This document shows positions 8,868 to 16,315 of a DNA stretch of 64,000 nucleotides, piece by piece. The stretch's first letter is position 1. Each line of letters starts with the position of its first letter. Source of the DNA: Clostridiales bacterium. GTDB taxonomy: Bacteria > Bacillota > Clostridia > Christensenellales > CAG-138. The notes under the pieces were generated by a model. It made no database searches. It was not told the DNA's origin and worked only from the letters and a program-made list of their open reading frames with translations. The position numbers were made by a program, and so were the translations under genes. The stretch spans positions 27,989 to 91,988 of the forward strand of contig DXWI01000008.1 in assembly GCA_019416935.1 (NCBI GenBank), given 5' to 3'.

Positions 8868-9260
8868 ATGGCTATCACCCAGTATCTTGGCACCGGTAGA
8901 CGGAAAAAGTCCGTTGCGCGCGTTCGCTTGCTCCCCGGCACCGGCAACATCACGATCAACAAGCGCGATATCGACGATTACTTCGGTCTCGAAACGCTCA
9001 AGATGATCGTCCGCGCTCCCCTGAACCTGACCGGTACGCTGTCGAAGTTTGACGTCAACGTCAACGTTTACGGCGGCGGCACCACCGGACAGGCCGGCGC
9101 AATCCGCCACGGCGTTTCCCGTGCGCTGATCGTTGCCGATCCGGAGCTGCGCGGCGTTCTCAAGAAGGCCGGCTTCCTGACCCGCGATCCGAGAATGAAG
9201 GAGCGCAAAAAGTACGGTCTGCATGCAGCCCGCCGCGCGCCGCAGTTCTCCAAGAGATAA
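8868..9260 (+). CDS. rpsI: 30S ribosomal protein S9
   Basis: A 130-residue S9, normal length. It contains the N-terminal YLGTGRRKKSVARVRLLPGT segment, GGGTTGQAGAIRHGVSRAL, and the C-terminal tail ending RRAPQFSKR, which in S9 reaches the P-site tRNA. It starts 17 nt after rplM with GAGGAGGAAACGAAC before the ATG, and is followed by a strong terminator. Confidence 0.97.
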   Translation: MAITQYLGTGRRKKSVARVRLLPGTGNITINKRDIDDYFGLETLKMIVRAPLNLTGTLSKFDVNVNVYGGGTTGQAGAIRHGVSRALIVADPELRGVLKKAGFLTRDPRMKERKKYGLHAARRAPQFSKR

Positions 9261-9293
9261 GCGGACGCAATCAACCATACACTACCAAAGAGC

Positions 9294-9328
9294 AGCACTC
9301 TCCGCCCGTCGGAGGGTGCTCTTTTTTT
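9294..9328 (+). terminator. Rho-independent terminator of rplM-rpsI
   Basis: An 11-bp stem (AGCACTCTCCG with CGGAGGGTGCT, one G-T pair), a 5-nt loop and seven T residues. It lies 33 nt after the rpsI stop. Confidence 0.9.
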
Positions 9329-9345
9329 CGGTCTGCGCTTGCGGC

Positions 9346-9436
9346 TTCCGGTCGCGCACAGAAGGCCGACCGCCATGAGCAGCCCTTAACGCTTCCAGAC
9401 GGCTTCCCATTTCCGGCCGCGCACAGAAGGCCGACC
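9346..9436. repeat. 26-nt direct repeat pair
   Basis: Two 26-nt copies (9346-9371 and 9411-9436) differ at one position: TTCCGG, then T or C, then CGCGCACAGAAGGCCGACC. They are separated by 39 nt, between the rpsI terminator and the RibD-like gene. No ORF or known repeat family is evident. Confidence 0.7.
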
Positions 9437-9581
9437 ATCGACTGCCGCAAGGATGCAAAAGCAGGCGACTGCCGTTTTTCGGTGTGCGATTCTTGTCTGT
9501 ACAGGTCTGTGCAGCCGCGCGGAATCTATGCTATACTGCAACCAACTGCCACGCAAAGGCCGCTTGTACAAGGAGAAGGCG

Positions 9582-10274
9582 ATGCAAAACCGTCCCGTTA
9601 CCACCCTGTTCCTGCTCATGTCCGTCGATGGGAAGATCAGCACGGGCGCTTCGGATGCGCTCGATGTCGATCGCGACTTTCCGGCAATCGAGGGCGTAAA
9701 GGAAGGCCTGCACCAGTACTATGCAATCGAACAAACCACCGATCTTTGGTCGCTCAACTCCGGAAGAGTACAGGAAAAGGTCGGCGTGAACCAACACGCG
9801 CTGCCCGAAAAGGGGCCCGTTTCCTTCGTCGTCATCGATAACGTGCATTTGACCGCCCACGGCGTTCAATACTTCTGCGCGCTGTCAAAAGAATTTGTTC
9901 TGGTCACAACCAACCCCACGCACCCGGCTTTCTCTATTGCTTCCGATAATCTGCGCATCCTGTTTCAGCGGGAGCTGGATCCGGCGAGCATGCTAATCGA
10001 GCTCAAGGAACGCTTCGGATGCGACCGGATTACCATCCAGACGGGCGGAATGCTCAATGGGATGTTCCTCCGTGAAAAACTGTTGGACTTCGTGGACCTC
10101 GTGGTCGCGCCCGTTCTGGTTGGCGGAAAGGATACGCCAACCGTGATCGATGGGCGCTCGTTGCTGCATAGCAGTGAGCTGTTCTAGCTCGGCGTGCTTC
10201 GCCTGATCAGCGCCGAAGTGTTGGAGCACCCCTATCTGCGGCTGCGCTATGCCGTGGTTCGGCAGCCAAGCTGA
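9582..10274 (+). pseudogene. RibD C-terminal/dihydrofolate reductase-like protein with an in-frame amber codon
   Basis: The frame opens with MQNRPVTTLFLLMSVDGKIS, after AAGGAGAAGGCG, and runs 201 codons to a TAG at 10185-10187. After the TAG the same frame continues LGVLRLISAEVLEHPYLRLR to TGA at 10272, which completes the last strands expected of a RibD_C/DHFR-fold reductase (about 230 residues). Other family features are the TIQTGGMLNGMFLREKLLD nucleotide-binding region and DLVVAPVLVGGKDTPTV. RibD_C proteins use NADPH to reduce pyrimidines or folates; the real substrate is unknown. The product is either truncated by about 29 residues or the gene is inactive. Confidence 0.8.
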
Positions 10275-10349
10275 GCATATCCAAAGGGTTTCCGGTGTTT
10301 TGTGTCCATAACACGCCGTACTTTTGTGCTCTGCGGCAGCGTGGCATTG

Positions 10350-10381
10350 AAAGCGGCATGGTCCTTGTGCCATGCCGCTTT
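10350..10381. terminator. Hairpin between convergent genes, probable bidirectional terminator
   Basis: AAAGCGGCATGG and CCATGCCGCTTT form a perfect 12-bp stem around an 8-nt loop. The T tracts are short on both sides, so it may stop transcription only weakly. It lies between the RibD-like gene (plus) and cotJC (minus). Confidence 0.55.
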
Positions 10382-10452
10382 GAACGAGATTCTGTTATTA
10401 CTGCCGCGTTCAGGCGGCGCCTCATGCCGTGATTTTCCCTTTATAGCGTCGT

Positions 10453-11049
10453 TTACCTGCACCGGCGGTTCCTGCACCGGCATGCGCAGGCCGGCGCATG
10501 CATGTTCTGCAAAATATCGAGGCACTCGCCGAAGCGCTGATAATGCACGATCTCCCTTTCGCGAAGGAAAAACAGCGGCTCAATGATCTGCTCGTTGTTG
10601 GTCATGTTCATCAAGTGCTCATAGGTCGCCCGCGCCTTTTGCTCTGCTGCCATATCCTCCGAGATATCCGCGATCGGATCGCCCGTGCACTGGATATAGG
10701 CCGCAGTGAACGGAATGCCGTTCGGATCAACTGGAAACACGCCGTGATTGTGGATGACATAATACCCGTCGAGCCCTGCGGCCTTCAGTTCCTCACACGT
10801 TGCACCCGTCATGCTCTGATGAATCATCGCGCCGATCATTTCCCAATGCGCCATTTCCTCAGTGCCGATATCCGTGAGCGTTGCCCGGATGCGGTCATCC
10901 GGCATGGAGTAGCGCTGGGTCAGGTAGCGAAGCGAGGCCGCGAGTTCGGAGTCCGGCCCGCCGTACTGCGCCATGAGCAATTTGGCCATTTTCACGTCGG
11001 GCTTGGTGATGTTGACCGGATATTCCAACCGTTTTTCATAAATCCACAT
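10453..11049 (-). CDS. cotJC: Spore coat protein CotJC (manganese catalase family)
   Basis: A 198-residue protein, slightly longer than the usual 189. It starts MWIYEKRLEYPVNITKPDVK, typical of CotJC. The manganese-catalase four-helix pattern is present: GGPDSELAASLRYLTQRYSM, then DIGTEEMAHWEMIGAMIHQ and, later, DMAAEQKARATYEHLM. These supply Glu/His di-manganese ligands. CotJC is deposited in the spore coat and is thought to remove peroxide. The extra length is a C-terminal tail rich in Cys and Arg (ACACRCRNRRCR). It is the third gene of cotJABC. Confidence 0.93.
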   Translation of the reverse strand: MWIYEKRLEYPVNITKPDVKMAKLLMAQYGGPDSELAASLRYLTQRYSMPDDRIRATLTDIGTEEMAHWEMIGAMIHQSMTGATCEELKAAGLDGYYVIHNHGVFPVDPNGIPFTAAYIQCTGDPIADISEDMAAEQKARATYEHLMNMTNNEQIIEPLFFLREREIVHYQRFGECLDILQNMHAPACACRCRNRRCR

Positions 11050-11061
11050 ATGCTGCCCTCC

Positions 11062-11319
11062 TTACAGTTCCCATGGCCATTTTTGAAATACCCAGCTACC
11101 GGCTTCCGTCGGTGATTGACCGAAATTCATCAGCGGTCCGTACTGCTGTTCATACCGTTCAATCAACTGCTGCAGCTTGATGGAATATGACAAATAGTCC
11201 GCCTTTGCCATCGCATCATCCGGATGCGTATCCAGGTAAAGCCGCAATTCTACGCAGGCAAACCGCGCTTCACCGATCTTCTCAAGCAGGGCCCGTTCCA
11301 TTGCATCCATCAGCAGCAC
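11062..11319 (-). CDS. cotJB: Spore coat protein CotJB
   Basis: An 85-residue protein matching CotJB: an N-terminal helical pair (ALLEKIGEARFACVELRLYL) followed by DTHPDDAMAKADYLSYS and the C-terminal YGPLMNFGQSPTEAGSWVF/WPWEL motif. It overlaps the end of cotJA by 10 nt if the first ATG is used (11319); the in-frame ATG at 11310 is an alternative. CotJB assembles with CotJA and CotJC in the coat. Confidence 0.92.
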   Translation of the reverse strand: MLLMDAMERALLEKIGEARFACVELRLYLDTHPDDAMAKADYLSYSIKLQQLIERYEQQYGPLMNFGQSPTEAGSWVFQKWPWEL

Positions 11320-11579
11320 CCCCCTACATAATCGCTCGCCAGTTCTGGAAACAGGGTTCCTCGCCGCAGCGCTTCGCCGGGACAGAACCCCGCGCGGTAT
11401 TCCTGAACCGGAAAATAAACCATTGCCAGTGCGCAGCCGCCGACATCACCCGCCGCGGTACAGCCATCCTCACCGACGTTCCCGGCCACAACGATGTTAT
11501 CCGCCGCGAGCGGGTCCACCGCCGGAACCGGACTGGTAAAGCAGCAGGCGTCCCCAGCGGAATATGTGTTTTGCACCAT
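11310..11579 (-). CDS. cotJA: Spore coat-associated protein CotJA
   Basis: An 89-residue protein. Its conserved C-terminal half reads LAMVYFPVQEYRAGFCPGEA then LRRGTLFPEL, the CotJA signature. The N-terminal half is Ala/Val/Gly rich and variable. The ATG at 11577-11579 has GGGAGG 8 nt upstream; the TTG one codon earlier is less likely. It is the first gene of cotJABC. Sigma-E control would be expected from other species, but I could not find a convincing sigma-E promoter upstream. Confidence 0.85.
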   Translation of the reverse strand: MVQNTYSAGDACCFTSPVPAVDPLAADNIVVAGNVGEDGCTAAGDVGGCALAMVYFPVQEYRAGFCPGEALRRGTLFPELASDYVGGCC

Positions 11580-11709
11580 CAAATCATCCTCCCTTGCATG
11601 ATGTCAGTTTACTGCATACTATGATGTTGGATGGATGCGTGTGCAAGGCGGACGGATGGACGACGGCGGCTGCATATGCTAGAATGGGTATCATTGGTTT
11701 GGAGGATTC

Positions 11710-12219
11710 ATGAACATCAGAGTTTATCGCACGGCGGATTGCCCCATGCTCCTGCAGCTCTTCTACGATACCGTACACACGGTGAACGCAAGGGACTATT
11801 CCCCGGAGCAGCTCGCTGTCTGGGCGACGGGAAACGTGGATGCGGCCGCTTGGGACCGCTCCTTTTTGCAGCATCATACGCTCGTGGCGGAGGAAGCCGG
11901 TCAGGTGCTCGGCTTTGGGGACATGCATGCGGACGGTTATCTCGACAGGCTGTACGTCCACCGCGATTTTCAGCGTCGGGGCGTGGCGTCCGCGATAGTG
12001 CTGCAGCTTGAAGAATATGCCAGAGCGCGCGGTGTCACCCGCTTTACCACATACGCCTCAATCACCGCGCGGTCGTTTTTTGAGCGGCACGGCTATATGG
12101 TTCTCCAAAGCAACGAGGTTGTCCGCTCCGGCGTCTCCCTCACCAACTATTGGATGGAAAAGCAGGTTGGAACCGCCCCATCCGCTCCACAACCAGATCT
12201 GTACATAAAACGCTTTTGA
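11710..12219 (+). CDS. GNAT-family N-acetyltransferase
   Basis: A 169-residue acetyltransferase starting MNIRVYRTADCPMLLQLFYD. It has the GNAT acetyl-CoA pocket: beta-4 strand DGYLDRLYVHRDFQRRGVAS (Q/RxxGxA motif in RRGVAS) and the C-terminal ARSFFERHGYMVLQ segment. It resembles YafP-type acetyltransferases. The acceptor is unknown. GGAGG lies upstream of the ATG. It diverges from cotJABC and is followed, 8 nt after the stop, by the first copy of the structured repeat element. Confidence 0.88.
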   Translation: MNIRVYRTADCPMLLQLFYDTVHTVNARDYSPEQLAVWATGNVDAAAWDRSFLQHHTLVAEEAGQVLGFGDMHADGYLDRLYVHRDFQRRGVASAIVLQLEEYARARGVTRFTTYASITARSFFERHGYMVLQSNEVVRSGVSLTNYWMEKQVGTAPSAPQPDLYIKRF

Positions 12220-12226
12220 ACGGTCA

Positions 12227-12476
12227 AGGACCCGCGATCCTGCGGGCCATCAGCCTGCCAAAATGGGCAACAGGCGAACCGCTCTGGCGGTCCGCGCACG
12301 AGAATTGCGAGGGAAGAACCATAGAATCTGTCAAAAACGGCGGCGTGCACGACGGTTTTGACACCTTACTTGGAGGTTTGCGGCGTCGAATCTCCAAGTG
12401 AAGCCTGCCGCAGCAGTACCCCGTAAAACAAAGTTTTTGACGATCTGAGGGCCCGCAATCCTGCGCGGACCCTTTT
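12227..12476 (+). ncRNA. Structured intergenic element, copy A (undescribed, two copies in window)
   Basis: A 250-nt unit homologous to a minus-strand copy at 27176-27440. It consists of: left hairpin (12228-12248); a small TGCC/GGCA hairpin; stem GCGAACCGC/GCGGTCCGC (12274-12295); a conserved single-strand block with GGAAGAACCAT (12312-12322); stem GTCAAAA.../...TTTTGAC (12330-12362); a 13-bp stem (12368-12399); a conserved CCTGCCGCAGCA block; stem CGTAAAAC/GTTTTTGACG (12422-12442); and a terminator hairpin (12448-12476). The first 63 core positions match copy B at 55. Stems are kept by compensatory changes. No ORF is conserved. It lies 7 nt after the acetyltransferase stop. Confidence 0.75.
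12448..12476 (+). terminator. Terminator hairpin closing element copy A
   Basis: AGGGCCCGC and GCGCGGACCC pair around AATCCT and are followed by TTTTC. Its first 18 nt match 16 of 18 positions of the left hairpin of the same element (12227-12244), loop included. Confidence 0.7.
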
Positions 12477-12505
12477 CATACTTCTATATCCCGCCCTGTT
12501 CCGGT

Positions 12506-14077
12506 TCAATAGCCCTTTTGCAGATCGATTACAGATCCGTCGATCGCTTGCACCGAAAGCGCCGGATGCGCATCGTTCCAGACGATCGTTTCTCCATCCC
12601 CATCCGTACGGGTTTCCTCAATGCGGCAATACACATTCCAGACGGGCACGAGCAGCCCGCTTTTCCACGAATCGTAGTCGCACACGCGCTGCAGCGAGAG
12701 CGTGAGACCGGTGACCGTCACGCGGTAGCTCGTCGTCGTTTCCGGGTGTTCCCCATTGCCGTATTGATAGGCAAGCGTCTGGCTGACGATCTCCCCGATA
12801 TCTGAAAACGGCAGCAGTGCGGCGCTGTCGGTTACGGTTTCCCCAATCGCCAGCGGCTCACCCCATTGAAAGAACAGGATTCCGGAATCGTCGATCAGCA
12901 GCTCGACCTGTTCATAATACCATTCGATGCCCGGATAATCCCATTGATCCACGTAAGCCCCCTCCACCACGCGCGTTGATAAGCCGTCCGCGCTCGAAAC
13001 CGGGATGTTGCCGACCGTGCGAACGCACCGTATCGCATAGCACTGCCTTTCCACATCCTCCGGCACCTGCGGGTTTTCATACCGGTTCAGCGCCACACGA
13101 TCGACGATAAAATCCGTCATCCCCGCGTCTTTGAGAAACGCTTCCACGAGGCGGCGCGCCTGATACGGCGTGGTGGCAAGCACGCACGACGGATGGGCCG
13201 CGCCCTCAGCGGCCGACTCCGCCGTGACGTCCGCAAGCAGAAGGTTTGGGAAATACCGCATCAACCGGACGTGCGCCTCATACCGGCATCCCGCATTCCG
13301 CATCGGAACGGCATATTCGACCACTCCGTCCGCATGCTCGATTCGGCCGACCGAATCGCTGTCAAACTGCGGCACATCGCGCACGGAAAACTGCTTTCCG
13401 TATCCGCCCGGCAGCTCCATCGCCGAAACCGAGCGCACGGTGCCGGTCGGTGCGTTTGGTATGTCGTAGGTTTCGATGGGTTCCGTTTTGTAGGTGCCAT
13501 CGCACAGCTCCCCGCTCGCCGTTTCCGGCGCATCCGCAAGCGCGGCCCGTATGGCCTCCGCCTGTCCCTGCCGCATCTCCCGATGCCACGGCGCATACGC
13601 CATGATGCGATCAAGCTCGAGCAGTTGTGCCTGATATTGCGCCTTGCTGACCACATCAAAATGCGTGTACATCGTTGTATCGCCGCAGCAGGCAGCGAAC
13701 AGACGGCGTGCCTGCTCCTGTGAAAACCCGCCGCGCGTGACGCGAATGACCGGCAGGTGCTCCGCATCCGGCAGCGTGACCGGCACATCGGCGTCGATGC
13801 TGATCACGCCGCCCTCATCCGCGTTTGTCCAATGAAATTGCCACGTCTCGGGTATGCCCAGCCGGTTCATAAGCGCCTCTCTGGCGCTATGGCCGCTTTC
13901 ATCCGGCTGCGCTCCCTCCTGCATCTCTGCCGGCGCCGTTTCCGGTTTCAATGCCCGTTCGATCAGGCGCTCGGTTTCTGGCTTTACAGCAGCTTCTTCC
14001 GGCGCAGCCGGCGCACACGCCGCCAAACAGGCCAGCAGCAAACACGCGATCCATCCCATTCTTTTGTATCCGTCCAT
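12506..14077 (-). CDS. Large lipoprotein, probably DUF6034 family
   Basis: A 523-residue secreted lipoprotein. The N-terminus MDGYKRMGWIACLLLACLAA is followed by CAP, giving a lipobox LAAC with the lipidated Cys at about residue 21. A linker rich in Glu/Pro follows. The body has repeated beta-rich segments (VTRGGFSQEQARRLFAACCG; RYFPNLLLADVTAES). I associate this with DUF6034 lipoproteins of gut Clostridia, from memory. Function is unknown. GGAGAAGC precedes the chosen ATG. It lies immediately downstream of, and co-oriented with, a histidine kinase/response regulator pair, so it may be their target or input sensor. Confidence 0.7.
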   Translation of the reverse strand: MDGYKRMGWIACLLLACLAACAPAAPEEAAVKPETERLIERALKPETAPAEMQEGAQPDESGHSAREALMNRLGIPETWQFHWTNADEGGVISIDADVPVTLPDAEHLPVIRVTRGGFSQEQARRLFAACCGDTTMYTHFDVVSKAQYQAQLLELDRIMAYAPWHREMRQGQAEAIRAALADAPETASGELCDGTYKTEPIETYDIPNAPTGTVRSVSAMELPGGYGKQFSVRDVPQFDSDSVGRIEHADGVVEYAVPMRNAGCRYEAHVRLMRYFPNLLLADVTAESAAEGAAHPSCVLATTPYQARRLVEAFLKDAGMTDFIVDRVALNRYENPQVPEDVERQCYAIRCVRTVGNIPVSSADGLSTRVVEGAYVDQWDYPGIEWYYEQVELLIDDSGILFFQWGEPLAIGETVTDSAALLPFSDIGEIVSQTLAYQYGNGEHPETTTSYRVTVTGLTLSLQRVCDYDSWKSGLLVPVWNVYCRIEETRTDGDGETIVWNDAHPALSVQAIDGSVIDLQKGY

Positions 14078-14187
14078 CCATGCTTCTCCTTTCGCTGCGT
14101 ACCTCAAAAGTACTTCTGTCAACGAAAATGATACGTCCTACGTTGTAAAAATGTCCGCAGTGGATCGTAATGAAAATGTAAATTCGT

Positions 14188-15567
14188 TTATATGTCACGG
14201 GGTTTAAATACGATGGAAACCGCCGTACCCCGCCCCTCGTCGCTCTCGATCAGCAGTCCGGCATGGTGCAGCTTTGCAATCCGCTTCACCAATGCAAGAC
14301 CCAGACCCGCATTTCCGCTGCGGCGGCTGCGCGATTTGTCCACGCGAAAGAACGGCTCGCTCACCCGGTCGATGAGCGTTTGCGGAATGCCGCATCCATC
14401 ATCCGAAACGATGAGCCGGTCGGTCGTTAAGCGAACGCAAACCCTGCTCGCGCCGGCCGTGCAGGCATTGTCGATCAGGTTGAGCAGCGCGCTTGCCATG
14501 AGGTCGCAGTCCAGTTGGTAAACGGCATCCGAAACATCGAACCGCAGCGCGGCGCCCCGCTGCGAGGCGCGGGCGCGGGCAGGCTGCTCCACCGCGCTTT
14601 GCAGCGCTGCGGCCGTGGTTTTTGTCAATTGCAGCGCTTCGCTGTCGGACAGTATCATGAACTTCAGCATTTTCTGCGTCAGCCGCTCCAGCCGAAGGCC
14701 TTCGCTGTGAATATAGTCTATGGCCTCGGTGCGCTGCCGTTCATCCAGCCGCACGCGCTGCAATGTCTCCGCATAGCCGATGATGGCGGTCATGGGCGTC
14801 TTGATCTCGTGCGTGAGCGCGCCGAGCAGCATTTTCCTCTCCTCCGCAACCGCAGACACTTCCCGGATATGCGTTTCGACCGTCTCAGCCATGCGGTTGA
14901 AGCTCTTCGCCAGTTCTGCAATTTCGTCATGGCTGCGCGCATTGCACGGCACGCGCCGGTCATATGCGCCGTCCGCGATCGCGGCCGCGCTCCGCTGCAG
15001 CAGTTTGAGCGGTCGAAGCGCACGAAACGTGCAGAGCGAAATGAGCCCGGCCGACAGCAGCAGCGCCACCATGCAGCCTGCCGCAAACCGAACCGCCATG
15101 GAACGCACTCGATCATACGTCCCGGTCATATCGCGCACGAGATAGATCTCCCGCTCCTGCCCCCACGCCGAGTTCGCCTCCGAAGCGGCAAGAAACAACC
15201 GGCGCTCGCCAAGCCGCACCGTGCGCTGCCCTGCCCCATCGAGCAGCTTTTTGACGTCGAGGCCGCAGGTATTGAACAGTGTTTCACCCTGATAAACAAG
15301 AACAAAGCGGGATGTGCCGGACAAATATTGCCGGAAGAGATGCTCCGCGAGGCTGCGCCGGGCCGCCGCGCCATGGTCGGGATTCACGACATCGGCAAAC
15401 ACGCGGTCGTAGGAGGTCGTGAGCATGTCCAGCTCCGCCAGGGCGCTCTCCTCGACGGCGGCAATGGCGCTCTCTGCGGTAGTGTGCAGCAGCAGGCCGC
15501 CGCACGCAAGCAGCGAAACGGACAGCAGCAGAATGGAAAGCAGCGCCAATCGCAGACGGATCTTCAT
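14188..15567 (-). CDS. Membrane sensor histidine kinase
   Basis: A 459-residue HAMP-type kinase. Transmembrane segments are at about 5-27 and 158-182, flanking a 130-residue extracytoplasmic sensor region. HAMP follows (about 183-235). The dimerisation/phosphoacceptor motif is ALTHEIKTPMTAIIGYAETL with His253. ATPase boxes are N (LLNLIDNACTAGA), G1 (DDGCGIP), F (EPFFRVDKSRSR) and G2 (GLGLALVKRI). The start overlaps the regulator stop by 4 nt (ATGA), so the pair is translationally coupled. The signal is unknown. Confidence 0.93.
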   Translation of the reverse strand: MKIRLRLALLSILLLSVSLLACGGLLLHTTAESAIAAVEESALAELDMLTTSYDRVFADVVNPDHGAAARRSLAEHLFRQYLSGTSRFVLVYQGETLFNTCGLDVKKLLDGAGQRTVRLGERRLFLAASEANSAWGQEREIYLVRDMTGTYDRVRSMAVRFAAGCMVALLLSAGLISLCTFRALRPLKLLQRSAAAIADGAYDRRVPCNARSHDEIAELAKSFNRMAETVETHIREVSAVAEERKMLLGALTHEIKTPMTAIIGYAETLQRVRLDERQRTEAIDYIHSEGLRLERLTQKMLKFMILSDSEALQLTKTTAAALQSAVEQPARARASQRGAALRFDVSDAVYQLDCDLMASALLNLIDNACTAGASRVCVRLTTDRLIVSDDGCGIPQTLIDRVSEPFFRVDKSRSRRSGNAGLGLALVKRIAKLHHAGLLIESDEGRGTAVSIVFKPRDI

Positions 15568-16220
15568 GGCGCCGCCTCCAGCCGGTAGCCGACCTTGGGA
15601 ACGGAGACGATTGGCAGGCCGGTCTTCCTGCGAAGCTGTGAGATGTGGATATCCACCGTGCGGCTTTCACCGACGAACGAACTGCCCCACACCGCGCTGA
15701 GAAGCTGTTCGCGGGACAGGGCGATATTGCGGTTGATCGCCAGCAGCGACAAGAGATCGAACTGGATCGGCGTCATGGAAACGGGAACGCCGTCGCGCAA
15801 AACGATGCGTTCCTCTCTGCAAATCTCTACCGCGCCGATGCGGATGCGCGCTCTTGCCGCGCCGCTTCGCTCGAGCACCTTTTCAATGCGCACCAACAGT
15901 TCCAGAATCTCAAAGGGCTTAACGATGTAATCCTCCGCACCGTCGCGCAGGCCCTGCACCTTGCTCTCAATATCGCCTCGCGCGGTCAGGCAAATGGCCG
16001 GTATGCCCCGTTTTCGCAGCGGCGGAAGAAGCGAAAAGCCGTCCATGCCCGGGAGCATGACGTCCAGCAGCGCCAGATCAAACGGCTCGCCGGATTGGAT
16101 ACGCCGGCAGGCCACTGCGCCGTCATATTCCGGCGCCGGCAGATACCCGGCAGCACTCAAATTCATGACGAGCAGCCTGTTGATCGCCGGTTCGTCCTCT
16201 ACAATCAAAATCCGCCGCAT
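15564..16220 (-). CDS. OmpR/PhoB-family response regulator
   Basis: A 218-residue regulator. The receiver domain (1-115) has acidic Glu8-Asp9, phosphoacceptor Asp53 in LALLDVMLPGMDG, Thr79 and Lys101 (DYIVKPFE). The C-terminal winged helix (about 125-218) has SMTPIQFDLLSLLAINRNIA and SRTVDIHISQLRRK. It partners the adjoining kinase. The DNA target is unknown. Confidence 0.94.
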   Translation of the reverse strand: MRRILIVEDEPAINRLLVMNLSAAGYLPAPEYDGAVACRRIQSGEPFDLALLDVMLPGMDGFSLLPPLRKRGIPAICLTARGDIESKVQGLRDGAEDYIVKPFEILELLVRIEKVLERSGAARARIRIGAVEICREERIVLRDGVPVSMTPIQFDLLSLLAINRNIALSREQLLSAVWGSSFVGESRTVDIHISQLRRKTGLPIVSVPKVGYRLEAAP

Positions 16221-16315
16221 GGCGCCCCTCCTCCGGCGGCGCTAAGCGCCCCCGCTTCGATTGTAGCGCATCCCGACCCGCCATAACAGCGAAAAATGTA
16301 AAAGAGTTGTAAAAA

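Noticed and set aside
9346..9436. CRISPR array
   Set aside because: There are only two repeat copies, one spacer and no cas genes nearby.
6248..10187. Amber (TAG) recoding as a sense codon, suggested by two in-frame TAGs
   Set aside because: spoVAE ends in TAG at its expected length. The permeases also carry frameshifts, so simple gene decay or consensus error explains the data.
12227..12476. 6S RNA, tmRNA or group II intron identity for the repeated element
   Set aside because: It lacks the long bulged hairpin of 6S RNA, a tRNA-like end, and the domain V or size of an intron. It also occurs twice with locus-specific flanks.
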